The translations under genes and the position numbers were made by a program. From Bradyrhizobium sp. OK095 (GTDB lineage Bacteria > Pseudomonadota > Alphaproteobacteria > Rhizobiales > Xanthobacteraceae), in contig NZ_FOBX01000014.1 of assembly GCF_900109945.1 (NCBI RefSeq), positions 62,001 to 126,000 on the forward strand: 64,000 bases of DNA, in the 5' to 3' direction. Below are positions 26,699 to 33,844 of the stretch, piece after piece. The notes beneath the pieces are model-generated. The model made no database searches and had not been told where the DNA came from. It saw nothing but the letters and a program-made list of their open reading frames with translations. Each line of letters opens with the position of its first letter. Within the stretch, counting starts at the first letter, position 1.

Positions 26699-27301
26699 AT
26701 GATGAGTACGCCTGACATCATCGACACGCTTGTTGGAATCAAGCCGGGATCGGCTCTGGACGCCATTCGCGCAAAGCGCCTGCAAGCGCGCGAGAGCGCG
26801 CAGAAGAGCTATCTCTCACTGTTCGAGCCGATCGACGCCGGCGATTTTTCGCTGCTCGAACGCGCCGCGGTCGCGGCCTTCGTGACCGGGCTTCATGGCG
26901 AGTCGCCCGTTGCCGTCTTCTATCGCGAGAAGCTTGCGGCGACTGCGGATGGCGCACGTCTGGCCGAGGCGATTGAGGTTGAGATCGCGCGGGGCAAGAC
27001 CTCGGGTCCGTATGGCTCCTTTCCCGCCGGTCCGCTGTCGGTCGAGAACACGGCCGGTCTTATTTTTCGCGTCAGTGCGGAGCGCAGATCCGCTCTCGGC
27101 GCCCGGCTCGTCGCGGCGCTCGAGCATGCGCATCTGCTGGTGTTCCGGCCGCGCGATGCGGCATCGACCGATATGAAGACGCTGCTTGCCGCCGGCTGGT
27201 CGAACACCGGCATCGTCACATTCTCCCAACTCGTCGCGTTCCTGTCGTTTCAGGTGCGGGTCGTCAGCGGCTTGCGCACGCTCGCCGCCGTGAACGCATA
27301 A
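26699..27301 (+). CDS. CMD-domain protein, Avi_7170-like family
   Basis: Protein of 200 residues (ATG at 26699 or the adjacent ATG at 26702). The layout, with DIIDTLVGIKPGSALDAIRAKRLQARE at the start and LSVENTAGLIFRVSAERRSALGARLVAALEHAHLLVFRPRDA in the second half, matches the carboxymuconolactone-decarboxylase-domain family named after Avi_7170. Unlike AhpD it contains no cysteine, so it cannot run a CxxC peroxidase cycle; a structural or partner role with the next gene product seems likelier. It starts 29 bases after the monooxygenase stop and lies 14 bases before the Avi_7169-like gene. Confidence 0.8.
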   Translation: MMSTPDIIDTLVGIKPGSALDAIRAKRLQARESAQKSYLSLFEPIDAGDFSLLERAAVAAFVTGLHGESPVAVFYREKLAATADGARLAEAIEVEIARGKTSGPYGSFPAGPLSVENTAGLIFRVSAERRSALGARLVAALEHAHLLVFRPRDAASTDMKTLLAAGWSNTGIVTFSQLVAFLSFQVRVVSGLRTLAAVNA

Positions 27302-27315
27302 GAGGAGGCTGCATC

Positions 27316-27894
27316 ATGAGCGCCGCCGTCAATCCGCCCGTCGTTTTCACCCAGGATGAGCTCGGCTGGGTGTCGTGGATCGAGCCGCTGCCCGAGACCG
27401 AGCTGACCGAGCGGCATTTCGCCGGCCTCGTCGATCGCTCGCGTGCCAAGTCGGAATATTTCCGCCTGCTGGTGCGCGATCCCGAGGTGCTGGAAGCCCG
27501 CACCAAGACCGACAAGGACATCTTCTACAACGTCGCCGACGGCCTGCCGCGCGCTGAGCGTGAGCTCGCGGCCGCCGCGACCTCGCGCTACAATGGCTGC
27601 ATCTATTGCGCCTCGGTGCATGCGCGTTTCGCCAGCACCTATTCCAAGCGCCGCGACGACGTGCAGCGGCTGCTCGACGAGGGGGTCAAGGCCGATCTCG
27701 GCGAGCGCTGGAACGCCGTGGTCAAGGCCTCGGTGGCACTGGCCGCGACGCCGGTCGCGTTCGGTCCCGACAATATCGCGGAGCTGCGCCGTGCCGGTCT
27801 CGACGATTCCGAGATCGTCGACGTCATCAACGGCGCCTCGTTCTTCAACTGGGCGAACCGGCTGATGCTGTCGCTCGGCGAGCCCTCGAAATAG
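27316..27894 (+). CDS. Alkylhydroperoxidase (AhpD-like) domain protein, Avi_7169-like family
   Basis: Protein of 192 residues. The AhpD active-site motif CIYCASVH (about residues 95-102, Cys-x-x-Cys then His) is preceded by ERELAAAATSRYNG, which supplies the usual acidic residue. It is therefore likely redox active, reducing a peroxide or accepting electrons. It begins GWVSWIEPLPETELTERHF, typical of the Avi_7169-type proteins encoded beside Avi_7170-type genes. AGAGGAGG before the ATG is a strong ribosome site. Its position between a flavin monooxygenase and an importer suggests it handles a peroxide or peroxy-intermediate formed by oxidation of the imported compound. Confidence 0.85.
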   Translation: MSAAVNPPVVFTQDELGWVSWIEPLPETELTERHFAGLVDRSRAKSEYFRLLVRDPEVLEARTKTDKDIFYNVADGLPRAERELAAAATSRYNGCIYCASVHARFASTYSKRRDDVQRLLDEGVKADLGERWNAVVKASVALAATPVAFGPDNIAELRRAGLDDSEIVDVINGASFFNWANRLMLSLGEPSK

Positions 27895-27955
27895 GCAATC
27901 TCATCGGCACAAGAATTGCTGCTTTGTTTCAACACCTGAGTGGATGGAGCCTTTC

Positions 27956-29113
27956 ATGAGCAACATCGATCGCCGTACCCTGGTCAAGGGCTCGCTTGCC
28001 GCCGCAATAGCGGGAACAGCACTCTCGCGTGCTGCCTTCGCTGACACCTCCGAGCCGATCCTGCTCGGCGTCAGCGGTCCCCTCACGGGGCCGAATGCCC
28101 AATATGGCACGCAATGGAAGCAGGGCTTCGATCTCGCGCTCGACGACATCCTGGCCGGTGGCGGTATCAACGGCCGCAAGCTCGCCTACAGTTTTGAAGA
28201 CAGCCAGAGCGACCCCCGCCAGTCGGTGGCGATCGCGCAGAAATTCGTCTCCGATCCCCGCATCGTGCTGGAGCTCGGCGACTTCTCCAGTCCCGCCTCG
28301 ATGGCGGCCTCCCCGATCTATCAGCGTGCGGGCCTCGTGCAGTTCGGCTTCACCAATTCGCATCCTGATTTCACCAAGGGCGGTGACTTCATGTGGAGCA
28401 CGTCGGTCAGCCAGGCCGACGAACAGCCGCTGCTGGCGGCCTATGCCGTGAAGAAGCTTGGCCTGAAGAAGCTCGCGGTGCTGCATCTCAACACCGATTG
28501 GGGCCGCACCAGCCGCGATTATTTCGTCAACGCCGCGAAGGAATATGGCGCGGAGATCGCGATCACCGAAGGCTATATCGCCGAGGAGCGCGACTTCCGT
28601 TCCACGCTGGTGCGCGTGCGTGACGCCAATCCGGACGGGCTGATCCTGATCTCCTACTATTCCGACGGCGCGCTGATCGCGCGTCAGGCGCGCCAGGTCG
28701 GGCTCAAGCAGGTGATCTGCGCGGCAAGCTCGGTCTACTCGCCAAAATTCCTGGAGCTTGGCGGCGAGGCTGTCGAGGACGTCCACGTCGGCACGCGCTA
28801 CTTCCCGGAAGACCCGCGGCCCGAGGTGCAGAAATTCATCGCGGGCTTCAAGAAGAAGTACAATGGGCTGGAGCCCGATGCTTTCAACGCCTACGCCTAT
28901 GACGCGATGAACATGGCGGCCGCCGTGGTCAAGATCGGCGGCACCGATCGCCGTGCCGTCCGCGACGCCTTCATGAAAGTAAAGGATGTCCCGAGCGTGA
29001 TCTTCGGCGCCGCGACGTTCGACGTCGCGAGCCGCCGCGTCAAGGGCGCCATGAACGCTGAGCTCGTCGTGCGCAAGGGCCAGTTCGCGCTCTGGGACGG
29101 CAAGCCGACCTGA
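27956..29113 (+). CDS. Branched-chain-amino-acid-type ABC substrate-binding protein
   Basis: Protein of 385 residues from the ATG at 27956, six bases after GGAG. The signal contains a twin arginine (NIDRRTLVKG, Arg6-Arg7) and a hydrophobic core ending at AAFA near residue 29, so export may be by Tat. The mature part is a LivJ/LivK-like type I binding fold: PILLGVSGPLTGPNAQYG, DSQSDPRQSVAIAQKFVSDP and AYDAMNMAA. It is the receptor for the permease and ATPases encoded next. Type I receptors bind amino acids, amides, short acids or aromatic compounds; which one is not visible. Confidence 0.88.
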   Translation: MSNIDRRTLVKGSLAAAIAGTALSRAAFADTSEPILLGVSGPLTGPNAQYGTQWKQGFDLALDDILAGGGINGRKLAYSFEDSQSDPRQSVAIAQKFVSDPRIVLELGDFSSPASMAASPIYQRAGLVQFGFTNSHPDFTKGGDFMWSTSVSQADEQPLLAAYAVKKLGLKKLAVLHLNTDWGRTSRDYFVNAAKEYGAEIAITEGYIAEERDFRSTLVRVRDANPDGLILISYYSDGALIARQARQVGLKQVICAASSVYSPKFLELGGEAVEDVHVGTRYFPEDPRPEVQKFIAGFKKKYNGLEPDAFNAYAYDAMNMAAAVVKIGGTDRRAVRDAFMKVKDVPSVIFGAATFDVASRRVKGAMNAELVVRKGQFALWDGKPT

Positions 29114-29114
29114 C

Positions 29115-30941
29115 ATGATGTCTTCCTGGCTCGACTACACGATCAACGGGCTGATCGTCGGCAATGTCTACGCCCTCGTTGCTGTCGGGCTCGCGCTGAT
29201 CTTTGGCGTCAGCCGGCTGATCAACTTTGCGCAAGGGTCGATCTACCTCGTTGGGGCCTATATCGGCTGGGTCGCGGTGGTGCAGCTGCATACGCCGCTC
29301 CCCCTGACGATCATCATCGTTGCGGCAGCCTCGGCGCTGGTCGGGTTGATTATCGAACGGTTCGGCCTGCGTCCGCTGCAGAACTCGGTGCGCATCGCGC
29401 CGCTGCTCGCGACCATCGGCATCAGCTTCGTGCTCGATCAGCTGGTGATGCTGACCTTCTCGCCCAACCCGCGCGCGCTGCCGAGCCAGCTGCCTGATGT
29501 CCGCTTCCAGGTCGGTGGCGGCACCATCGGTCCGCTCGATCTGCTCATCGCCGGCGTTGGCCTCACCAGCGCATTGTTGCTGTTCGTGTTCCTGCGCTAC
29601 AGCAAGCTCGGCTGGGCCATCCGCGCCACCGCGCAGGACCGCGACGCCGCGATGCAGATGGGCGTCGACGTCAACCGCGTCAATCAAGCCGTGTTCGGCA
29701 TCGCGGCTGCGCTCGGTGGCGTCTCCGGGCTGCTGGTCGGCATGTACTACAACCAGATCGACACCGCGATGAGCCTTCAGGCGACGCTCAAAGGTGTCGT
29801 CGCCGAAGTCGTCGGCGGTGCCGGTAATGTGCCCGGCGCGGTGATCGGCAGCCTGCTGCTCGGATTGGTCGAGAGCTACGGCGTCGCCGTGTTCGGCACC
29901 AGCTACCGCAATCTGTTCGCGTTCCTGCTGTTGGTCGTCGTGCTGGTGCTGCGTCCGAACGGCCTGTTCGCAAGCGCCAGGCAGGCCCCTCCCGAGCCGC
30001 TCACAGGCACTTTCATTGCGCCGAGCCGTCCCGTGCGTATCCCGCGTTGGGCGTTGCTGGTCGCGGCTGCGATCTTCGCGATCCTGCCGTTCTTCCCCGT
30101 GTCCTTCTACGTTCTCCAGACGCTCATCAATGCCTGGCTGCTCGGCATGCTCGCGCTCAGCCTCACGCTGGTTGCCGGCACCATCGGGCAGGTCTCGCTC
30201 GGACATGCGGCGCTGCTGGCGATCGGTGCCTATACCTCCGCGCTGCTGTCACTAACCTTTGCTATTCCCGTCGGCCTCGCCATCATCGGCGGCGGCCTGA
30301 TGAGCGCGGCGCTCGGCACCGCGCTGATCTCGCCGTCGTTCCGCCTGCGCGGACACTATGTGTCGATCGCGACGCTCGCGATTGGCGAGATCGTGTCGCT
30401 GGTGATTTTGAACTGGGAAAGCGTTACGCGCGGCCCCATTGGTATTTCAGGTATCCCGCCGCTGTCGCTGTTTGGCTATGAGTTGGTCAGCCCGACATCG
30501 ATCTACTGGTTCAGCTTTATCGTGATGGTCGTGCTGGCGCTGTTGCAGGCGCGCCTGCTCGGCTCGCATCTCGGCCGCAGCTTTCGCGCTATCCGCGACG
30601 ACGACATTGCCGCGCGCGCCTACGGCCTCAGCCTGAACCGCTACAAATCGCTGGCCTTCATCTTCGGCGGCTTCGCGGCCGGCATCAGCGGCGGCATCGC
30701 CGCGCATCTCTATTCCTACATCAACCACGAGACCTTCAACACGCAGCAATCCATTTTGGCGCTGACGGTCGTCATCCTCGGCGGCCTCGGCAATGTCGTC
30801 GGGGCCATCGTCGGAGCGGTCGCGCTGGTCGGCCTGCCCGAAGTCTTCAGGATCGCGGCGGAGTATCGCATCCTGATCTACGGCATCGTGCTGCTGCTGC
30901 TGGTGCGGTTCAGGCCGCAGGGCCTGCTGGGGACGATGTGA
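29115..30941 (+). CDS. Fused LivH-LivM type ABC permease
   Basis: Protein of 608 residues combining both permease subunits of a branched-chain-type importer. Residues 1-290 are LivH-like (LIVGNVYALVAVGLALIFGVSRLINFAQGS at the start), and residues about 305-605 are LivM-like (LALSLTLVAGTIGQVSLGHAALLAIGAYTSA). The two halves join through a Pro/Arg-rich linker (PEPLTGTFIAPSRPVRIPR, about 296-314). There is no stop codon or frameshift between them, so this is a genuine fusion. It starts one base after the binding-protein stop codon, and its own stop overlaps the LivG ATG by one base. Confidence 0.9.
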   Translation: MMSSWLDYTINGLIVGNVYALVAVGLALIFGVSRLINFAQGSIYLVGAYIGWVAVVQLHTPLPLTIIIVAAASALVGLIIERFGLRPLQNSVRIAPLLATIGISFVLDQLVMLTFSPNPRALPSQLPDVRFQVGGGTIGPLDLLIAGVGLTSALLLFVFLRYSKLGWAIRATAQDRDAAMQMGVDVNRVNQAVFGIAAALGGVSGLLVGMYYNQIDTAMSLQATLKGVVAEVVGGAGNVPGAVIGSLLLGLVESYGVAVFGTSYRNLFAFLLLVVVLVLRPNGLFASARQAPPEPLTGTFIAPSRPVRIPRWALLVAAAIFAILPFFPVSFYVLQTLINAWLLGMLALSLTLVAGTIGQVSLGHAALLAIGAYTSALLSLTFAIPVGLAIIGGGLMSAALGTALISPSFRLRGHYVSIATLAIGEIVSLVILNWESVTRGPIGISGIPPLSLFGYELVSPTSIYWFSFIVMVVLALLQARLLGSHLGRSFRAIRDDDIAARAYGLSLNRYKSLAFIFGGFAAGISGGIAAHLYSYINHETFNTQQSILALTVVILGGLGNVVGAIVGAVALVGLPEVFRIAAEYRILIYGIVLLLLVRFRPQGLLGTM

Positions 30942-31786
30942 TGGCGGAGCAGCACATCATGCTGTCGCTGCGCGGGCTGACGCGCCGCTTCGGCGGCCTC
31001 ACTGCAGTGGACGCCATCGATCTCGATCTCGCCAAGGGCGAGCTGATCAGCATCATCGGCCCGAACGGCGCCGGCAAGACGACGCTGTTCAATCTCGTGA
31101 CCGGGCTCGATCGTCCCGATGCCGGGAATGTCAGCTTCGAAGGGCAGGACATCACGGGTCTCTCGCCGGAGCGGCTGGCAGGCCAGGGTATCGCGCGCAC
31201 CTTCCAGCTCGGTCGCGTGTTCGGCAATCTCAGCGTCATGGACAACGTCCTGATCGGCGCGCATACGCGGCTGCGCGCCGTGAAGCCGGCGGTGCCGGTG
31301 ATCGGCCCACTGCTCGAACTGGGACTGGCGTTGCTGCGCCCTTCGAGCGTCAGGGACGAGGAGGAGCGGCTGCGTGAAGAGGTGAAGGCCATCCTCGCCC
31401 GCTTCGGCGAGCGGCTGCTGCCGCGGATCGACCAGCCCGCCTATAGCCTGTCCTACGCCAACCGCCGCCGTGTCGAGATCGCGCGTGCGCTCGCCTTGAG
31501 GCCGCGCCTGCTGCTGCTGGACGAGCCGACCGCCGGCATGAACCCGACCGAAACCGCGGAGATGCAGGGCCTCGTCGCCGAGTTGAAGGCGGAAGGGCTG
31601 ACGATCCTCCTGATCGAGCACAAGCTGGAGATGGTGATGCGTCTCTCCAACCGCGTCATCGTTATGGACGAGGGCAAAAAGATCGCGGAAGGTCCGGGTG
31701 AACAGGTGCGTGGCGATCCCAAGGTCATCGAGGCTTATCTCGGCCACGGTCTGTCGGGAGCGGCGGAGCAGGAGAGCGCGGCATGA
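30941..31786 (+). CDS. LivG-type ABC transporter ATP-binding protein
   Basis: Protein of 281 residues. Walker A is GPNGAGKTT (about 40-48), Walker B LLLLDEPTAGMNP, and the family helical insert with IARTFQLGRVFGNLSVMDNVLIG is present, as in LivG. The ABC signature reads LSYANRRRVEIAR where LivG usually has LSYGxxR, a deviation worth noting although the flanking residues are intact. Start is ATG at 30941, overlapping the permease stop (TGATG); a GTG at 30938 is possible. It energises import together with the LivF protein encoded next. Confidence 0.9.
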   Translation: MAEQHIMLSLRGLTRRFGGLTAVDAIDLDLAKGELISIIGPNGAGKTTLFNLVTGLDRPDAGNVSFEGQDITGLSPERLAGQGIARTFQLGRVFGNLSVMDNVLIGAHTRLRAVKPAVPVIGPLLELGLALLRPSSVRDEEERLREEVKAILARFGERLLPRIDQPAYSLSYANRRRVEIARALALRPRLLLLDEPTAGMNPTETAEMQGLVAELKAEGLTILLIEHKLEMVMRLSNRVIVMDEGKKIAEGPGEQVRGDPKVIEAYLGHGLSGAAEQESAA

Positions 31787-32523
31787 CGACGAGCGCACCC
31801 GAACCGCTGCTGACGCTGTCTGATGTCAACACCTTCTACGGTCAGGCCCAGGTGCATTTTGATCTCTCGATCACGGTCGCGCGTGGGCACATCGTCTGCC
31901 TGCTCGGCGGCAATGCCAGCGGCAAGTCGACGACGATGAAGATCATTTTGGGCCTCGTGAAACCACGCTCGGGTGACGTGACCTTCGATGGCGCCTCGCT
32001 GATCGATCTGACCACGCCGCAGATCGTCCGCCGCGGCATCGCCTCGGTGCCGGAGGCACGGCGGCTGTTCGCCGACATGAGCGTCCGCGAAAACATCCTG
32101 ATGGGCGCCTTCGTGCGCAACGACCGCGACGCGGTGGCGCAGGATCTCGACAAGATGCTCACGCTGTTTCCAAAGCTCGGCCAGCGGCTGTCGCAGCGGG
32201 CCGGCTCGCTCTCCGGCGGCGAGCAGCAGATGGTGGCGATGGCGCGTGCGCTGATGAGCCGTCCCAGGATGATCGTGATGGACGAGCCGACCATGGGCCT
32301 GTCGCCGCTCTATGTCGATCGCGTGCTGGAGCTGATCCGCACCATCAACCAAGAGGGTGTCTCGGTGTTCATGGTCGAGCAGAACGCCAGCCTTGCGCTC
32401 GAGATCGCGCACGAGGCCTATGTGCTGCAGACCGGCAAGATCGTGCTGTCAGGTCCCGCGCGGGCGCTGAAGGACGACCCGCGCGTGCGGGATGCCTATC
32501 TCGGCGGCTCCGAGGCGGCGTAG
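31783..32523 (+). CDS. LivF-type ABC transporter ATP-binding protein
   Basis: Protein of 246 residues. Walker A is GGNASGKST (about 38-46; the usual GxNGAGKST has Ala-Ser here), the signature is LSGGEQQMVAMARAL and Walker B is MIVMDEPTMGLSP, as in LivF. The C-terminal AYLGG is also typical. Its ATG overlaps the LivG stop by 4 bases. It completes a full receptor, permease and ATPase set from 27956 to 32523, co-directional with and closely spaced after the monooxygenase and CMD genes. Confidence 0.9.
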   Translation: MTTSAPEPLLTLSDVNTFYGQAQVHFDLSITVARGHIVCLLGGNASGKSTTMKIILGLVKPRSGDVTFDGASLIDLTTPQIVRRGIASVPEARRLFADMSVRENILMGAFVRNDRDAVAQDLDKMLTLFPKLGQRLSQRAGSLSGGEQQMVAMARALMSRPRMIVMDEPTMGLSPLYVDRVLELIRTINQEGVSVFMVEQNASLALEIAHEAYVLQTGKIVLSGPARALKDDPRVRDAYLGGSEAA

Positions 32524-32540
32524 CTTGATCTCAGCCTTAT

Positions 32541-32650
32541 GGTTCGAGACGCCCGCCGTTGGCGGGCTCCTCACCATGAGGGTCTGGCATATCGCCGCGA
32601 AACAAGACCTCATCCTGAGGGCCCGCGGAAGCGGGCGTCTCGAAGGACGG
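32541..32650. repeat. Palindromic intergenic repeat of Bradyrhizobium type
   Basis: TTCGAGACGCCCGC at 32543-32556 is the exact reverse complement of GCGGGCGTCTCGAA at 32631-32644. Inside, a second imperfect pair (CTCACCATGAGGG near 32570-32582 and CCTCATCCTGAGGG near 32608-32621) would allow a cruciform or a long RNA hairpin. From general knowledge this pattern (GGTTCGAGACGC ... CTCATCCTGAGG ... GCGTCTCGAAGGA) is a very common dispersed repeat in Bradyrhizobium intergenic regions. It could also act as a transcription barrier after livF. Confidence 0.75.
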
Positions 32651-32695
32651 CCGCAAGCATGACTGCAAAGCGGCTCGCCGGAATTGCACTGGCTC

Positions 32696-32723
32696 GTGTG
32701 ATCATTCTATGAAAATATCATAC
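32696..32723. promoter_or_regulatory. NikR-like operator
   Basis: GTGTGA at 32696-32701, exactly 16 bases, then TCATAC at 32718-32723. The established NikR operator is GTATGA-N16-TCATAC, so 11 of 12 half-site positions match and the spacing is exact. It lies 10 bases before the start of a HoxN-type nickel transporter gene, the expected target. Repression by nickel-bound NikR is inferred; no nikR gene is in the window. Confidence 0.75.
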
Positions 32724-32733
32724 CGCTGCCGCG

Positions 32734-33816
32734 ATGGGGCGTGCAGCGGACGGAATGATTGTCGTGACGAGATGGTCCTTGCGGGCGGTCGAGCCCGGAT
32801 TGGTGCTGCTGTTCGGTGGGCTTCTCGCCGCCAACATCGCTGCATGGGCCTGGGCCTTCGCGGCGTTCGGCGACCGGCCGACAATCATGGCGACCGCGCT
32901 GCTTGCCTGGGTGTTTGGCCTTCGCCATGCCGTCGATGCCGACCACATCGCCGCGATCGACAACGTCGTGCGCAAGCTGATGCAGGCGGGCGGTGCGCCG
33001 CGCAGCGTCGGCCTCTATTTCGCGCTCGGCCATTCCACCATCGTCGTGGTCGCGACCATGCTGTTGGCGCTCGGCGTGGTCGGCCTTGGCGGCGACAGCC
33101 TGCTCAGGGAGATCGGCGGCTTCATCGGCACGTCGGTGTCGGCGCTGTTCCTGCTGGTGATCGCAGCGATCAACCTTGTGATCTTCGCGGGCCTGTGGCG
33201 GACCTTCCGCGCGGCGCGCGAGCAGGGCGTTCACGATGCCGAAGGCCTCGACAAGCTGCTCGCCAATCGTGGCGTCCTGGCGCGGCTGCTCGGTCCGATG
33301 TTCCGCCTGGTGACAAAGCCCTGGCATATGTATCCGCTCGGCTTCCTGTTCGGCCTCGGCTTCGACACCGCAACCGAGGTCGGCCTGCTCAGCATTTCCG
33401 CGAGCGAAGCCGCGCGCGGCGCCTCGCTCGCCGACGTTCTCATCTTCCCCGCCTTGTTCGCAGCAGGCATGGCACTGGTCGACACTGCGGACTCGGCGCT
33501 GATGGTGAGCGCCTATCGCTGGGCCTTCGTCGATCCCATGCGCAAGCTCTGGTACAACCTCACCATCACAGGGGCCTCCGTTGCGGTCGCGCTGTTCATC
33601 GGCGGCATCGAGGCGCTCGGTCTGATCGCCGACCGGCTCGGCCTCACGGGCGGCGTGTGGACGCTGGTCGACGGCCTCAACGAATCGCTTGCGAATGTCG
33701 GCTTCGCCGTGATCGCGCTGTTCGCGGTCGCCTGGCTCGTCTCGGTCGTGCTCTATCGCCGCATGTTCGCCGCGCCGAACGTCCTCGAATGCGCAGATGC
33801 GGCCAAGTCGGCGTGA
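32734..33816 (+). CDS. HoxN/HupN/NixA family nickel (cobalt) transporter
   Basis: Protein of 360 residues with about eight membrane segments. Signatures of the NiCoT family are clear: RHAVDADHIAAIDN at 64-77 (the HAxDADH metal-binding motif in helix II), LGHSTIVVV, and the GFDTATEVGLL motif. It imports Ni2+ with high affinity, for hydrogenase or urease. A NikR-like operator overlaps its promoter, which favours nickel over cobalt. Start at 32734 has no clear ribosome site; the ATG at 32755 (MIVVTRWS) is an alternative with a better distance from the operator. It is convergent with the HerA-like ATPase gene. Confidence 0.88.
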   Translation: MGRAADGMIVVTRWSLRAVEPGLVLLFGGLLAANIAAWAWAFAAFGDRPTIMATALLAWVFGLRHAVDADHIAAIDNVVRKLMQAGGAPRSVGLYFALGHSTIVVVATMLLALGVVGLGGDSLLREIGGFIGTSVSALFLLVIAAINLVIFAGLWRTFRAAREQGVHDAEGLDKLLANRGVLARLLGPMFRLVTKPWHMYPLGFLFGLGFDTATEVGLLSISASEAARGASLADVLIFPALFAAGMALVDTADSALMVSAYRWAFVDPMRKLWYNLTITGASVAVALFIGGIEALGLIADRLGLTGGVWTLVDGLNESLANVGFAVIALFAVAWLVSVVLYRRMFAAPNVLECADAAKSA

Positions 33817-33844
33817 GCAGGGAGCGCGCTCTGAAACCGTCTGA

